Shown here: positions 52,157-60,976 of the stretch, one piece after another
How the letters are laid out: every line of letters begins with the position of its first letter
Numbering within the stretch: position 1 is the first letter of the stretch
Source: an uncultured Porphyromonadaceae bacterium
Lineage (GTDB): Bacteria; Bacteroidota; Bacteroidia; Bacteroidales; Muribaculaceae
Reading direction: 5' to 3'
DNA: 64,000 bases
Assembly (NCBI GenBank): GCA_947567425.1
Contig: CANOLV010000003.1
Location: 1 to 64,000 of the forward strand
The notes under the pieces: model-generated
The model's input: the letters and a program-made list of their open reading frames with translations, nothing else
Told to the model about the DNA's origin: nothing
Databases searched by the model: none
Translations under genes and position numbers: made by a program

Positions 52157-54085
52157 ATGAGAAAAGTGCTTCTTGCCATAGCCTTGTCTGCTGTTGTCAT
52201 GCCGGCTTGGGCTAAAAAGAACGATGATCCCGTTCTTATGACTGTAAACGGGAAAGATATACCCGTAAGTGAATTCTTATATTTATATGGAAAAAACAAT
52301 GGGCAGTCTGTGGCTAAAATGTCAGTTGACGAATATCTTGATCTGTTCGTAACATATAAACTTAAAGTCGCTGATGCCGAGGCCTGTCGGTTAGATACTG
52401 CCTCTTCTTTTAAGAACGAATACAACGGTTATCGCTTAGACTTGGCAAAACCATACATGATCGACCGCAAGATGGAAGATGACATGGTGGCGGAAGCTTA
52501 TGAACATAAGAAAAGAGAAGTCGATGTCAGCCATATTATGGTGGCCAAGGGTCAGACTCCGGAAGATTCATCGCGTCAATTAGCTCTGTTGGACAGCATC
52601 AGGACATTGATTGTGGGCGGTGCTGACTTTAGTGAAGTCGCACGTAAATATTCCATTGACCGAGCTGTGGTCAGGAATGGCGGACACATGGGGTGGCTTA
52701 TGGCTGATAGAGTTCCATATTCTTTTGAGAAAGCCGCCTATGAAACTCCCGTAGGACAGATCTCAGAGCCGGTGGAAACTCCATTCGGATATCATATCAT
52801 TAGGGTTGAAGATGAAAGACCTGCGTCAGGAGAAGTTCTGGCACAGCATATTTTGAAATTGACTCAAGGACATCCTTCTGAGGAGATTGCGGGGATAAAA
52901 GAATCGATAGATTCCATATATTCCGTATTGATAAATTCCGGTAAGGAGGTAGATTTCAGTGAAGTAGCACGCAGGGAGAGCGAAGATCCAGGTTCGGCAT
53001 CCAAAGGCGGAATGTTGCCATGGTTCGGACGTGGACGCATGGTACCCGAATTTGAAAATGTGGCTTTTGAGCTTGAAAACGGTGCTATCTCTGAACCTTT
53101 TCAGACCTCTTACGGATTCCACATCATAAAACGCTTGGATTATAGAGGCATTCCTTCTCTTGACGAAGTTAAACCGTCGATATTGGCTTCAATGAAGAAG
53201 GACGGCAGGGTAGAGGCGCTCAGGCTCAAAAAAATAGAGCGAATGAAAGCTGATTATAGAGTGGAATCGGCAGAACAGAATTTAGTAAAGTTGAACGATT
53301 ATATCCAGCAACACAACGGTTTGGATTCATTGGCGATAGTTAATCTTATCGACAGCCCGGTGGTACTGGGGTCAATTGATGGACAAGACTTCACGACCGC
53401 AGATATTTTCCTTCGCGGAGTCGAGCCTGTATCCGGAGTTCCCGTGGCTTCAGAATATATTGCCGACTTGATAGGGGCATATATAAATAGTAGGCTCGAA
53501 AATTTGGAGTTGGATTCGATCGAAAGGGAGAATCCTGAATTTAGGCACTTGTTGCAGGAATATCACGATGGATTGCTGCTATTTGAGATATCAAGTATTC
53601 GTGTGTGGAATGCCTCGACCAATGACGAAGATGGATTGAAAAATTATTTTGATAATAATAGGAGCAAATATGATTTTGAGAAGCCGAAATATAAGGGTTA
53701 TGTGATATATATGGCTTCCGATAGCATATACGATGATTTAAATGCATATATCCACAGCTCAAATCCCGATGTGGAAAGTTTGATGGTATATATGGCCGAT
53801 AAATTCGGAAAGGATGCCCGGCTGGAAAAAGTTATTGCCGCCCAAGGTGATAATCGATTTGTTGATGCCGGTGTATTTGGAGGAGAGGCTCCGGATATGA
53901 AAGGACGTTATTCCCGATTTATGCTTTTTGGCGGATCGGTAATCGACCATCCGCAAGAGATGTCGGATGTTCGGGCAGATGTATCGGCAGATTACCAGGC
54001 AGAGCTTGAACGTAGATGGATAAAAGACCTGAAGTCTAAATATCCTGTAAAAATCAATAAAAATCAATTAAAGAAACTGCGTTAA
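52157..54085 (+). CDS. Periplasmic peptidyl-prolyl isomerase with two parvulin domains
   Basis: A 642-residue exported foldase. It has a signal peptide (MRKVLLAIALSAVVMPAWAK), a SurA-N-like helical segment (about 20-120), two tandem rotamase (parvulin) domains (about 122-220 and 226-335, each ending in GYHII or GFHII), and a long C-terminal region of about 300 residues. Likely role: outer-membrane protein maturation in the periplasm. It heads a run with a related lipoprotein, SurA and an OstA-like protein. The C-terminal half is not assigned to a family. Confidence 0.9.
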   Translation: MRKVLLAIALSAVVMPAWAKKNDDPVLMTVNGKDIPVSEFLYLYGKNNGQSVAKMSVDEYLDLFVTYKLKVADAEACRLDTASSFKNEYNGYRLDLAKPYMIDRKMEDDMVAEAYEHKKREVDVSHIMVAKGQTPEDSSRQLALLDSIRTLIVGGADFSEVARKYSIDRAVVRNGGHMGWLMADRVPYSFEKAAYETPVGQISEPVETPFGYHIIRVEDERPASGEVLAQHILKLTQGHPSEEIAGIKESIDSIYSVLINSGKEVDFSEVARRESEDPGSASKGGMLPWFGRGRMVPEFENVAFELENGAISEPFQTSYGFHIIKRLDYRGIPSLDEVKPSILASMKKDGRVEALRLKKIERMKADYRVESAEQNLVKLNDYIQQHNGLDSLAIVNLIDSPVVLGSIDGQDFTTADIFLRGVEPVSGVPVASEYIADLIGAYINSRLENLELDSIERENPEFRHLLQEYHDGLLLFEISSIRVWNASTNDEDGLKNYFDNNRSKYDFEKPKYKGYVIYMASDSIYDDLNAYIHSSNPDVESLMVYMADKFGKDARLEKVIAAQGDNRFVDAGVFGGEAPDMKGRYSRFMLFGGSVIDHPQEMSDVRADVSADYQAELERRWIKDLKSKYPVKINKNQLKKLR

Positions 54086-54129
54086 ATTTAATTTTTGTAA
54101 TTTTGACGGTTAATTCATCATATTAGGAT

Positions 54130-55017
54130 TTGATAGGCATATTTCGTCATATTATACCTCATATTGTGGTCTGGTCGGCATCTGTGATTTTGCTTGTTTC
54201 GTGCAAGTCAGGTGGCGGAGATGCCGATATACCCGATGATATGTTGGCGAGGGTCGGTAATTCTGTATTGACACAGCGCGAAGTAGATTCTCGGATGCCT
54301 TTTGGTCTGTCAAAGGAGGATAGCGTCATGTTTGTACGTGGCTATGTGCGTAACTGGATTGATGGTAGACTTGTAGGTGAAGTCGCTTATAAGAACATTC
54401 CGGACAACAAAGCCATAGAGGATCTGGTGCAGGATTATCGCTCGGAATTAATTATGTGGGAATATCGCCGGATGATGTTCGAACAACATGTTCCATCGTT
54501 TATGTCTGATGATTCCATCCGTTCATATTATGATAATCATCCGGGAGATTGGGTTACTGAATCACCGTTGCTGAAAGGTATATTTGTCAAGGTCCCGGAA
54601 TCTGATTCACGGTTAAAAGACATAAAAGTTTGGTATAAATCAAACAAAATGTCAGATCTTGAGAATCTTGAGAAGCACGTCATTTCTGACACCGTTGATT
54701 ATGAGTATTTTAGAGAACGGTGGATTGATTGGAATACGCTTAAATCTCGTTTCCCGGTGGATGGTAGTTTTTCTCCTGACAGATATTGGAATAGCCATAA
54801 GACTTTGGAGATTTCCGACGGAGGATATGTATATCTTTTGGCAGTTACTGATTTCTTGCCATCCAAATCGGTTATGCCGTATGAATTGGCGGTAGATGAT
54901 ATCAAGGATCGTATAGTCAACGAACGTAGGGCGCAGTATGATCGGCAGCTTAAGGACGGGCTTTTTGCTGAAGGTCTTGAATCCGGCGAGCTTGAAGTGA
55001 GAATCAAATTGGACTGA
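54130..55017 (+). CDS. Parvulin-related lipoprotein lacking a clear isomerase domain
   Basis: A 295-residue exported protein with a lipobox (ILLVSC, then KSGGGD). The N-terminal ARVGNSVLTQREVDSRMP and the helical middle look like SurA-N foldases, and the last 60 residues look like the closing helix of SurA, but the expected parvulin domain is not recognisable. The start appears to be TTG at 54130: an in-frame TAG lies at 54124-54126 and no ATG precedes the signal peptide. It lies 44 bp after one foldase gene and 37 bp before surA. Confidence 0.7.
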   Translation: MIGIFRHIIPHIVVWSASVILLVSCKSGGGDADIPDDMLARVGNSVLTQREVDSRMPFGLSKEDSVMFVRGYVRNWIDGRLVGEVAYKNIPDNKAIEDLVQDYRSELIMWEYRRMMFEQHVPSFMSDDSIRSYYDNHPGDWVTESPLLKGIFVKVPESDSRLKDIKVWYKSNKMSDLENLEKHVISDTVDYEYFRERWIDWNTLKSRFPVDGSFSPDRYWNSHKTLEISDGGYVYLLAVTDFLPSKSVMPYELAVDDIKDRIVNERRAQYDRQLKDGLFAEGLESGELEVRIKLD

Positions 55018-55054
55018 ATTAATTAAAATGAATTAAATATAAAAACAAAATAAC

Positions 55055-56413
55055 GTGAAATTACTTAGAACAATCTCAGTTTGCGTTTTTAGCGCGTTCA
55101 CTCTCTCGATGATGGCACAGAATAACATCATTGACGAGGTGGTGTGGTGGATTGGCGACCAACCGATTTACAAGTCTGATGTAGAAGAGATGTATCAGAC
55201 TATGCGGCAGCATCGCTCAGATATCGACGGCGACCCCTATTGTGTGATTCCGGAAGATCTTGCGATTGAAAAACTATTTTTGCATCAGGCGGAATTAGAC
55301 TCTATTGAGGTACCTAACAATCAGTTGATGTCTGAAGTGGAGAACCAGATCAATTATATGATAATGCAGCTTGGATCTCAGGATAAACTTGAGGAGTATT
55401 ATCACAGATCAATGCCGGAGATTCGTGAGATGATTGTTGAGATGATGCGTAACCGAACGATGGTAGAGCAGGTTCAGTCTGATCTTACTAAGGACATCAA
55501 AGCCACACCTTCCGATGTCCGCAAATATTTCGGCGATCTCCCTAAAGACAGTGTGCCTTTTGTTCCGTTGCAGGTTGAAGTTCAGATTATAACCATCAAT
55601 CCCATAATACCGCGTGAGGAGATAGATGAAGTGAAAGCCCGTCTCCGTGACTATACCGACCGTATTAATAAGGGTGAATCGGAATTTTCAACACTCGCTA
55701 TATTATATTCGGAAGATCCAGGAAGCGCTATCCGTGGTGGCGAAACTGGATTTATGAGCAAGAGCTCATTGGATCCCGAATATGCAGCCGTGGCTTTCAA
55801 TCTGAATGACACGAAAAAAGTGTCCAAGATTGTGCAGTCGGAGTTTGGCTATCATATCATACAGATGATTGAGAAGCGTGGCGATAGAATTAATACCCGG
55901 CACATCTTGTTGCGTCCGAAAGTAAACGACAAGGATCTCACAGAAGCTGTCACAAGACTTGACTCATTACGTGCCGATATTCTGGCGGAGAAATTTACAT
56001 TTGAGGATGCTGTCTATATATCGCAAGATAAGGATACCCGACGGAATAAAGGACAGATGGTTAATGATGACACCGGTACCACTCGATTTGAGATGTCAAA
56101 ACTTCCTCAGGAAGTTTCCCGTGTGGTCAACGACATGTCGGTAGGGGAGTTGTCCAAGCCGTTTATTATGAAAGATCCTAAAAAGAACACAGACATCGTT
56201 GCTATTGTAAAATTATCAAATCGTATACCGGCCCACCGTGCTAATCTTAGCGATGACTACCAATTGATCATGCGAATGTATGAGTCGGCGGCAAAAGAGA
56301 AAGTGGTTCGTGAATGGATTGAGAAAAAAATACGAGACACATACGTCCGTATTGAAGACAATTGGCGCAACTGCGAGTTCAAGCATAAAGGATGGATTAA
56401 AACCACCAATTGA
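55055..56413 (+). CDS. surA: Periplasmic chaperone SurA
   Basis: A 452-residue foldase for outer-membrane proteins. It has a signal peptide (MKLLRTISVCVFSAFTLSMMAQ), a SurA-N chaperone domain (about 25-170), a first parvulin domain (about 175-285, with ILYSEDPGSAIRGGETGFM and FGYHIIQM) and a second, more diverged one (290-395). The start codon is GTG at 55055; the ATG 27 nt upstream is closed by a stop after two codons. The stop overlaps the ATG of the next gene in a TGATG arrangement. Confidence 0.9.
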   Translation: MKLLRTISVCVFSAFTLSMMAQNNIIDEVVWWIGDQPIYKSDVEEMYQTMRQHRSDIDGDPYCVIPEDLAIEKLFLHQAELDSIEVPNNQLMSEVENQINYMIMQLGSQDKLEEYYHRSMPEIREMIVEMMRNRTMVEQVQSDLTKDIKATPSDVRKYFGDLPKDSVPFVPLQVEVQIITINPIIPREEIDEVKARLRDYTDRINKGESEFSTLAILYSEDPGSAIRGGETGFMSKSSLDPEYAAVAFNLNDTKKVSKIVQSEFGYHIIQMIEKRGDRINTRHILLRPKVNDKDLTEAVTRLDSLRADILAEKFTFEDAVYISQDKDTRRNKGQMVNDDTGTTRFEMSKLPQEVSRVVNDMSVGELSKPFIMKDPKKNTDIVAIVKLSNRIPAHRANLSDDYQLIMRMYESAAKEKVVREWIEKKIRDTYVRIEDNWRNCEFKHKGWIKTTN

Positions 56414-58128
56414 TGGAACAACACAACCGCGATTCCCGAAAAATATTAAGGCATAGAAGAAAATGGATTCTTCTATGCCTTTTGGGCGTTCTTGCGCCGA
56501 CGTTCATGTTTGGAAATCAAGGACGTCAAATTCCCTCCGACGATCTTCTGAAGAAAAAGACTTATCCTATAAAACCGACAGTTAAGGATGCCGACAGGCA
56601 TCAGGATGGTAAAGTGTTTTTGGAACGTGCCGACAGACTGTGGATGGACGATAGGATTGACTCCAACTATCAGGTCCTTGTCGGAAATGTAGAATTTAGG
56701 AAGGGCGACATGTTTATGTATTGTGACAGCGCCCACTTCTATGATCAGGAAGGTTCCATGCAGGCTTTCGGCCATGTCCGTATGGAGCAGGGCGACACGC
56801 TGTTTGTATATGCAGATGAGCTTAACTATAGCGGCCCGGAGGAGATGGCTGTCTTTTATGGCGATTATTCGTCTCCTGTCAGGCTGATTAATCGAGATGT
56901 AGTTTTGGTAACCGATGTATTCAACTATAATCTTGAATCCAATATCGGGTATTATGAAAGTAATGGCACGATTACTGATGCCGCCAATACTTTGACATCG
57001 GTCTACGGCCAGTATTGTCCTGACACGAAGGAGGCTGAATTCCGTATTGATGTAGTTCTTAAAGATACTGCCGAGCGTGATTTTACTCTGACTACCCAAG
57101 AATTGCTGTATAATACTGACACCCACATGGCCCGGATCGTGAGTCCTTCCGTTATTGTGACCGACAGTGCTACGGTCTATTCAAGTAATGGGTGGTATGA
57201 TACTGAATCCGATAAGTCGGAGCTGTATGACAGATCTTTGGTTGTGACCAAACGTGGTAATACTCTGACAGGTGATACCCTTTTTTACGACAATAAAATT
57301 GGATTTGGGGAAGCATTTGGAGGAATGGTGCTTACCGATTCCGTGCGCCAGTCAAGCATCGAGGGCGATTATGGATGCTATTTCCAGCATCGCGACAGTG
57401 CTTTTGCTACAATTAGGGCAAGGGCATTGGAGTACAGTAAGAAGGACACGCTTTATCTTCACGGAGATACGATAAAAGCCTACAGGTTGCCGGAAGATAC
57501 TATGCATGTCATCGTGGCATATCCGCGTGTACGCTTCTGGCGAATAGACATGCAGGGCTTGTGCGACTCTCTGAGTATTGAGGAGCGTGATTCGATGATG
57601 CACATGATGCGTCACCCCATAGTATGGAGCGACCAACGCCAGGTGTTCGGCAATGTCATCGATGTACACTTCAACGATTCAACTGTCGATTGGGCAAAAC
57701 TTCCCGATTTCGGATTTGTGGCAGAACATATCGACGAGGAATTTTACAATCAGCTCAGCGGTAAGGAGATGATAGCATACTTTGACAATGGAAATATGAA
57801 TCGTCTTGATGTAAGCGGAAATGTTGAAAGCATTATGTTGCCGCAGGAAAACGATTCGACTTATAATAAGATGATAAATTCAGAAAGCAGTTTCCTTGTG
57901 GGTGAATTCAAGGATAATAAGCTTGAGAAGCTTACCATGTGGCCAGAGGTCACCGGCACTGTCACGCCGCTTTATCTTGCGAAGAAGTCGATTTATTATC
58001 TGTCAAACTTCAAGTGGTACGACAAACTCCGTCCAAAGGATAAAGACGATATTTTCAATATTCCCCCAGAGATGGAGGCGTTGTTGAATGAGCCGGATCC
58101 GTCTGTGCGCAAACGCCGTGTTAATTGA
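56413..58128 (+). CDS. OstA-like/LptA-related periplasmic protein
   Basis: A 571-residue exported protein made of repeated beta-strand units of the OstA/LptA type (FLERADRLWMDD, then GNVEFRKGDMFMYCDSAHFY, and DTLFYDNKIGFGEAFGG). It is of the OstA-like family that Bacteroidetes keep near surA, and probably bridges or chaperones lipopolysaccharide in the periplasm. The N-terminal helix (about 18-37) is a signal or anchor. ATG at 56413 shares its A with the surA stop codon, so translation is coupled. A direct role in LPS export is inferred from the family. Confidence 0.82.
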   Translation: MEQHNRDSRKILRHRRKWILLCLLGVLAPTFMFGNQGRQIPSDDLLKKKTYPIKPTVKDADRHQDGKVFLERADRLWMDDRIDSNYQVLVGNVEFRKGDMFMYCDSAHFYDQEGSMQAFGHVRMEQGDTLFVYADELNYSGPEEMAVFYGDYSSPVRLINRDVVLVTDVFNYNLESNIGYYESNGTITDAANTLTSVYGQYCPDTKEAEFRIDVVLKDTAERDFTLTTQELLYNTDTHMARIVSPSVIVTDSATVYSSNGWYDTESDKSELYDRSLVVTKRGNTLTGDTLFYDNKIGFGEAFGGMVLTDSVRQSSIEGDYGCYFQHRDSAFATIRARALEYSKKDTLYLHGDTIKAYRLPEDTMHVIVAYPRVRFWRIDMQGLCDSLSIEERDSMMHMMRHPIVWSDQRQVFGNVIDVHFNDSTVDWAKLPDFGFVAEHIDEEFYNQLSGKEMIAYFDNGNMNRLDVSGNVESIMLPQENDSTYNKMINSESSFLVGEFKDNKLEKLTMWPEVTGTVTPLYLAKKSIYYLSNFKWYDKLRPKDKDDIFNIPPEMEALLNEPDPSVRKRRVN

Positions 58129-58138
58129 CACGGGCGTT
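58112..58138. terminator. Hairpin spanning both stop codons of convergent genes
   Basis: AACGCCGTGT (58112-58121) pairs with ACACGGGCGTT (58128-58138) with one bulged G. The OstA-like stop codon begins in the 6-nt loop, and the YraN stop starts in the right arm. It probably terminates both. Confidence 0.55.
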
Positions 58139-58508
58139 AGAATGAGCCTCTTAATGGAGGGCGGAAGGCATCGGGATAATGGGTCAATTTATGACAGTTG
58201 CTGTCACCGATTATTGTTATAATGTCGAACTGTACCTTATGCAGGAAATTGAACTGTTTGACGTAGGAACTTGCGGCGGAACATAGCCGTCTTATTTTCT
58301 GAGGTGTGATGGCGTCCAGCGGATCGCTTGATCCGTTGCTTCTGGTTTTCACTTCGACAAATATTATACGGTCATCTTTGAGTGCGATGATGTCAATCTC
58401 AAAGTGGCCGTTTCTGTTATCTGTAGCCACTAACGTGTAGCCATTTATAATCAGATATTCGCGGGCAAGTTCTTCGCCCCATTTGCCTAGATCGTTGTGC
58501 TGTGCCAT
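58137..58508 (-). CDS. YraN family (UPF0102) endonuclease-fold protein
   Basis: A 123-residue protein of the UPF0102 family with a restriction-endonuclease-like fold. Visible are GKWGEELAREYLIINGY, the Asp in FEIDIIA and the EVKTR motif (FVEVKTRSNG), the typical nuclease residues. Family members have been linked to Holliday-junction processing or recombination, though the role is uncertain. It ends 8 bp from the OstA-like gene and is divergent from the GT2 gene. Confidence 0.9.
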   Translation of the reverse strand: MAQHNDLGKWGEELAREYLIINGYTLVATDNRNGHFEIDIIALKDDRIIFVEVKTRSNGSSDPLDAITPQKIRRLCSAASSYVKQFNFLHKVQFDIITIIGDSNCHKLTHYPDAFRPPLRGSF

Positions 58509-58549
58509 TAAGGAGAGTTATAGTCGGTTTTGGTGATTTAAATCAAGCG

Positions 58550-58557
58550 CAAATATA
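58550..58557 (-). promoter_or_regulatory. -7 element of the YraN gene
   Basis: TATATTTG on the minus strand, 42 nt before the YraN start. It is the mirror image of the element at 58580-58587. Confidence 0.5.
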
Positions 58558-58579
58558 CATAAAAGTCTTTTGTTTTGCG

Positions 58580-58587
58580 TATATTTG
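58580..58587 (+). promoter_or_regulatory. -7 element of the GT2 gene
   Basis: TATATTTG ending 9 nt before the ATG at 58597; the transcript would start almost at the start codon. Confidence 0.5.
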
Positions 58588-58596
58588 CCGATTAAT

Positions 58597-59553
58597 ATGA
58601 AGAATGTACCGGTTATCTCAGTAATAGTGCCTATATATAATGTGGCTGACTATCTCGACGAATGTGTAAGCAGCATAGTCGGGCAGGATTTGTGCGACAT
58701 TGAGATAATTCTTATAGATGACGGATCGTCAGACGGTTCCGCCGAAAAATGTGATTGTTGGGCGAGTAAGGACGAACGTGTCGTAGTTGTCCATAAGAAA
58801 AACGGTGGACTGTCGAGTGCCAGGAATGCGGGGTTGGACATCTGTCGGGGTAGATGGATCAGATTTGTCGACAGCGACGATGTGCTTCCTCTGGATTCGC
58901 TGTCGCGATTGGTCGATGCGGCGACTGATGATTCGGATATGGTATGTGGGCAATACCGGGGATTTGTAGATAAGCTTCCGAAAAGCCACGGATCTCATGG
59001 AAGATCTGTATCGATTGATTGGCATTCAACGATGCTTGAGATGCTTTATCAGCATCATATTTCGTCAAGTGTTTGCGACAAATTGTTTGGAAAAGATCTC
59101 TTCACGACAGTTCGTTTTAGGGAAGGCATACTATATGAAGATCTGGAATGTCTGGCAAGGATTATTCCACTTATACGGCGCACTGTTGTCGTGGACGATG
59201 TCGTTTATTTCTATCGAAAAAGGCCGGGGAGCATTCTGAATGTGTTGAATAAACGCCGATTAGTCATTTTAGATATCACTAAGGATATTAGGGTGAGAAT
59301 GGGCAGTATTCCCTCAAGGCCACTGGAAAAAGCGGCTTCTGACAGAGAACTAAGCGCTAACTTCAACATGTTCCTGCTTCTTAATAAACATGGCATGGGT
59401 CATGGCGAGGATGCGGATCGGTGTTGGAAGGTGATTAAGTGTCGTCGGATAGTGAGTCTGTTTAATCCGAAAGTCCGTATGAAAAATAAAGTGGGGATAA
59501 TGTTGTCTTTTGGTGGACGTAAATTTTTCAGTTTGTTTAAGAGTGTGTGCTGA
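58597..59553 (+). CDS. Glycosyltransferase family 2 protein
   Basis: A 318-residue GT-A fold enzyme that transfers a sugar from a nucleotide donor, probably for surface polysaccharide. It begins VPVISVIVPIYNVADYLDEC, then ILIDDGSSDGS, NGGLSSARNAGL and the metal-binding FVDSDDVL. ATG at 58597 is chosen; an upstream frame start is TTG and precedes the promoter. No other polysaccharide genes adjoin it except the small GT4-like gene 8 kb away. It ends 1 bp from the convergent GNAT gene. Confidence 0.9.
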   Translation: MKNVPVISVIVPIYNVADYLDECVSSIVGQDLCDIEIILIDDGSSDGSAEKCDCWASKDERVVVVHKKNGGLSSARNAGLDICRGRWIRFVDSDDVLPLDSLSRLVDAATDDSDMVCGQYRGFVDKLPKSHGSHGRSVSIDWHSTMLEMLYQHHISSSVCDKLFGKDLFTTVRFREGILYEDLECLARIIPLIRRTVVVDDVVYFYRKRPGSILNVLNKRRLVILDITKDIRVRMGSIPSRPLEKAASDRELSANFNMFLLLNKHGMGHGEDADRCWKVIKCRRIVSLFNPKVRMKNKVGIMLSFGGRKFFSLFKSVC

Positions 59554-59554
59554 A

Positions 59555-60088
59555 TCAATCAATGAATTTCTGCATCATATACGCATCTGAGTAGCCTCTG
59601 CCTCTCCGGAGCCACGATTTTAGCCGTCCGCATATTGAATACCCACATTTCTTAAAAAGTGACAGGCTCCATTCATTGTCGGCTCCTACGGTTGCCCATA
59701 ATTGATGCATGCCTAAAAATGTTCCGGTATAATTGCTGATTATATTCAGGCTTCTTGATGCGTAGCCGTTATTGCGATAGTCCTTATCTATAAGTATGCC
59801 TACTCCTGCCCGCCGGTTCTGATAATCGAAATCATATAGGTCAATCGTGCCTATTGTTGTGTCTGAGTCGATAAGAGTTATCATAAGACGCAGTTGGTTC
59901 GTCTTGAATATGTCCGGAGAATAATTTTCAATGTATTCCCAGATCGTTTTTTTCGAGTATGGAGCCAAAGAGCATCCCGAAAGCCATATAGATGTGTCGT
60001 TTTCCCATTTATATAGGTGTTCAATGTCGATAGCTTCCACGGCTCTTAACTTGATGACACCGTCGTCCAGCATATTTGTGTTGTCCAT
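59555..60088 (-). CDS. GNAT family N-acetyltransferase
   Basis: A 177-residue RimJ/RimL-type acetyltransferase. It starts with VIKLRAVEAIDIEHLYKWEND, contains IGTIDLYDFDYQNRRAGVGILI and the acetyl-CoA-binding segment DKDYRNNGYASRSL, and ends with NEWSLSLFKKCGY. Substrate not known; protein N-terminal or spermidine-type acetylation are possible. It lies 6 bp after recR on the same strand and is probably co-transcribed. Confidence 0.9.
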   Translation of the reverse strand: MDNTNMLDDGVIKLRAVEAIDIEHLYKWENDTSIWLSGCSLAPYSKKTIWEYIENYSPDIFKTNQLRLMITLIDSDTTIGTIDLYDFDYQNRRAGVGILIDKDYRNNGYASRSLNIISNYTGTFLGMHQLWATVGADNEWSLSLFKKCGYSICGRLKSWLRRGRGYSDAYMMQKFID

Positions 60089-60094
60089 ATACTT

Positions 60095-60718
60095 TTAATG
60101 GTTGAATGATTCGCTGAATAATGTCCTGTTCAATAGCGAACGTCCTAATGTGATCTCGTCGGTATATTCAATCTCATTTCCGACAGACACGCCTCTTGCC
60201 AATTGTGTAATCTTTACATCCAGGCCGCCTAACTGGCGATAAATGTAGAAGTTTGTGGTCTCGCCTTCCATGGTGGCGCTTAGCGCCAATATGACCTCTT
60301 TTACATTCTCCCCTTTGACACGGTCGACAAGCGACTGGATCTCGAGTGAATCAGGGCCGACTCCGTCCATAGGGGAGATTACTCCACCAAGCACATGGTA
60401 TAGTCCGGAGAACTGTCCGGTATTCTCAAAGCTCATCACATCCTTGACGCTTTCAACGACGCATACCACCGAGGAGTCGCGGTTTGGATTTGAGCATATA
60501 GGACAAGTATCCGTCTCCGAAATGTTATGGCATGAATTGCAATACCGTATGCCTTTCCGAAGATTTATTATCGACTGTCCTAAATCAATGCCCATGTTCT
60601 CGTCTTGACGCAGTATGTGAAGTGCGAGCCTTAGTGCGGTCTTTCGACCTATGCCGGGTAGGCGTGACAGTTGGGTCACTGTATTCTCAAGTAACGAAGA
60701 TGCGTATTCCTGTTCCAT
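60095..60718 (-). CDS. recR: Recombination mediator protein RecR
   Basis: A 207-residue protein that with RecO helps load RecA at gaps. It has the N-terminal helix-hairpin-helix ([19 protein letters not shown]), the four-cysteine zinc finger (YCNSCH...CPICSN) and the TOPRIM domain ([15 protein letters not shown] to [18 protein letters not shown]). ATG at 60718 is used; the in-frame codon 12 nt upstream is TTG inside the promoter. It heads a short operon with the GNAT gene. Confidence 0.95.
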   Translation of the reverse strand: MEQEYASSLLENTVTQLSRLPGIGRKTALRLALHILRQDENMGIDLGQSIINLRKGIRYCNSCHNISETDTCPICSNPNRDSSVVCVVESVKDVMSFENTGQFSGLYHVLGGVISPMDGVGPDSLEIQSLVDRVKGENVKEVILALSATMEGETTNFYIYRQLGGLDVKITQLARGVSVGNEIEYTDEITLGRSLLNRTLFSESFNH

Positions 60719-60727
60719 AATCGGGTG

Positions 60728-60735
60728 CAAAGTTA
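60728..60735 (-). promoter_or_regulatory. -7 element of recR
   Basis: TAACTTTG on the minus strand ending 9 nt before the recR ATG, so the leader would be only a few nucleotides. Confidence 0.5.
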
Positions 60736-60868
60736 TTTAAAAAGAATGTTATTCCTTGAATCGGCAGTTCTTTTTTAGTTTTATTAATTATACTTTCCGT
60801 GGTTGGCTTACGGTGCATATTGATTCATGGATTAAATTGTGTTATTGTGCAATGTTTGATGAAAGTTG

Positions 60869-60900
60869 TTTGGTTGTGAGAAAAACATTTTTTATCTTTG
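60869..60900 (+). promoter_or_regulatory. Promoter of the lplA-gcv operon
   Basis: TTTG at 60869-60872, 20 nt, TATCTTTG at 60893-60900. Predicted start near 60907, leader about 70 nt. Confidence 0.75.
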
Positions 60901-60976
60901 AAAAAAATATCCGTCATGGATTTATTGAATCTGTGAGGGTGCAACCAAGATAATTCCACGCAAAGCACGGATTGAT

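Noticed and set aside
60756..60953. 65-codon frame between recR and lplA
   Set aside because: It covers the full consensus lplA promoter at 60869-60900 and has no family resemblance.
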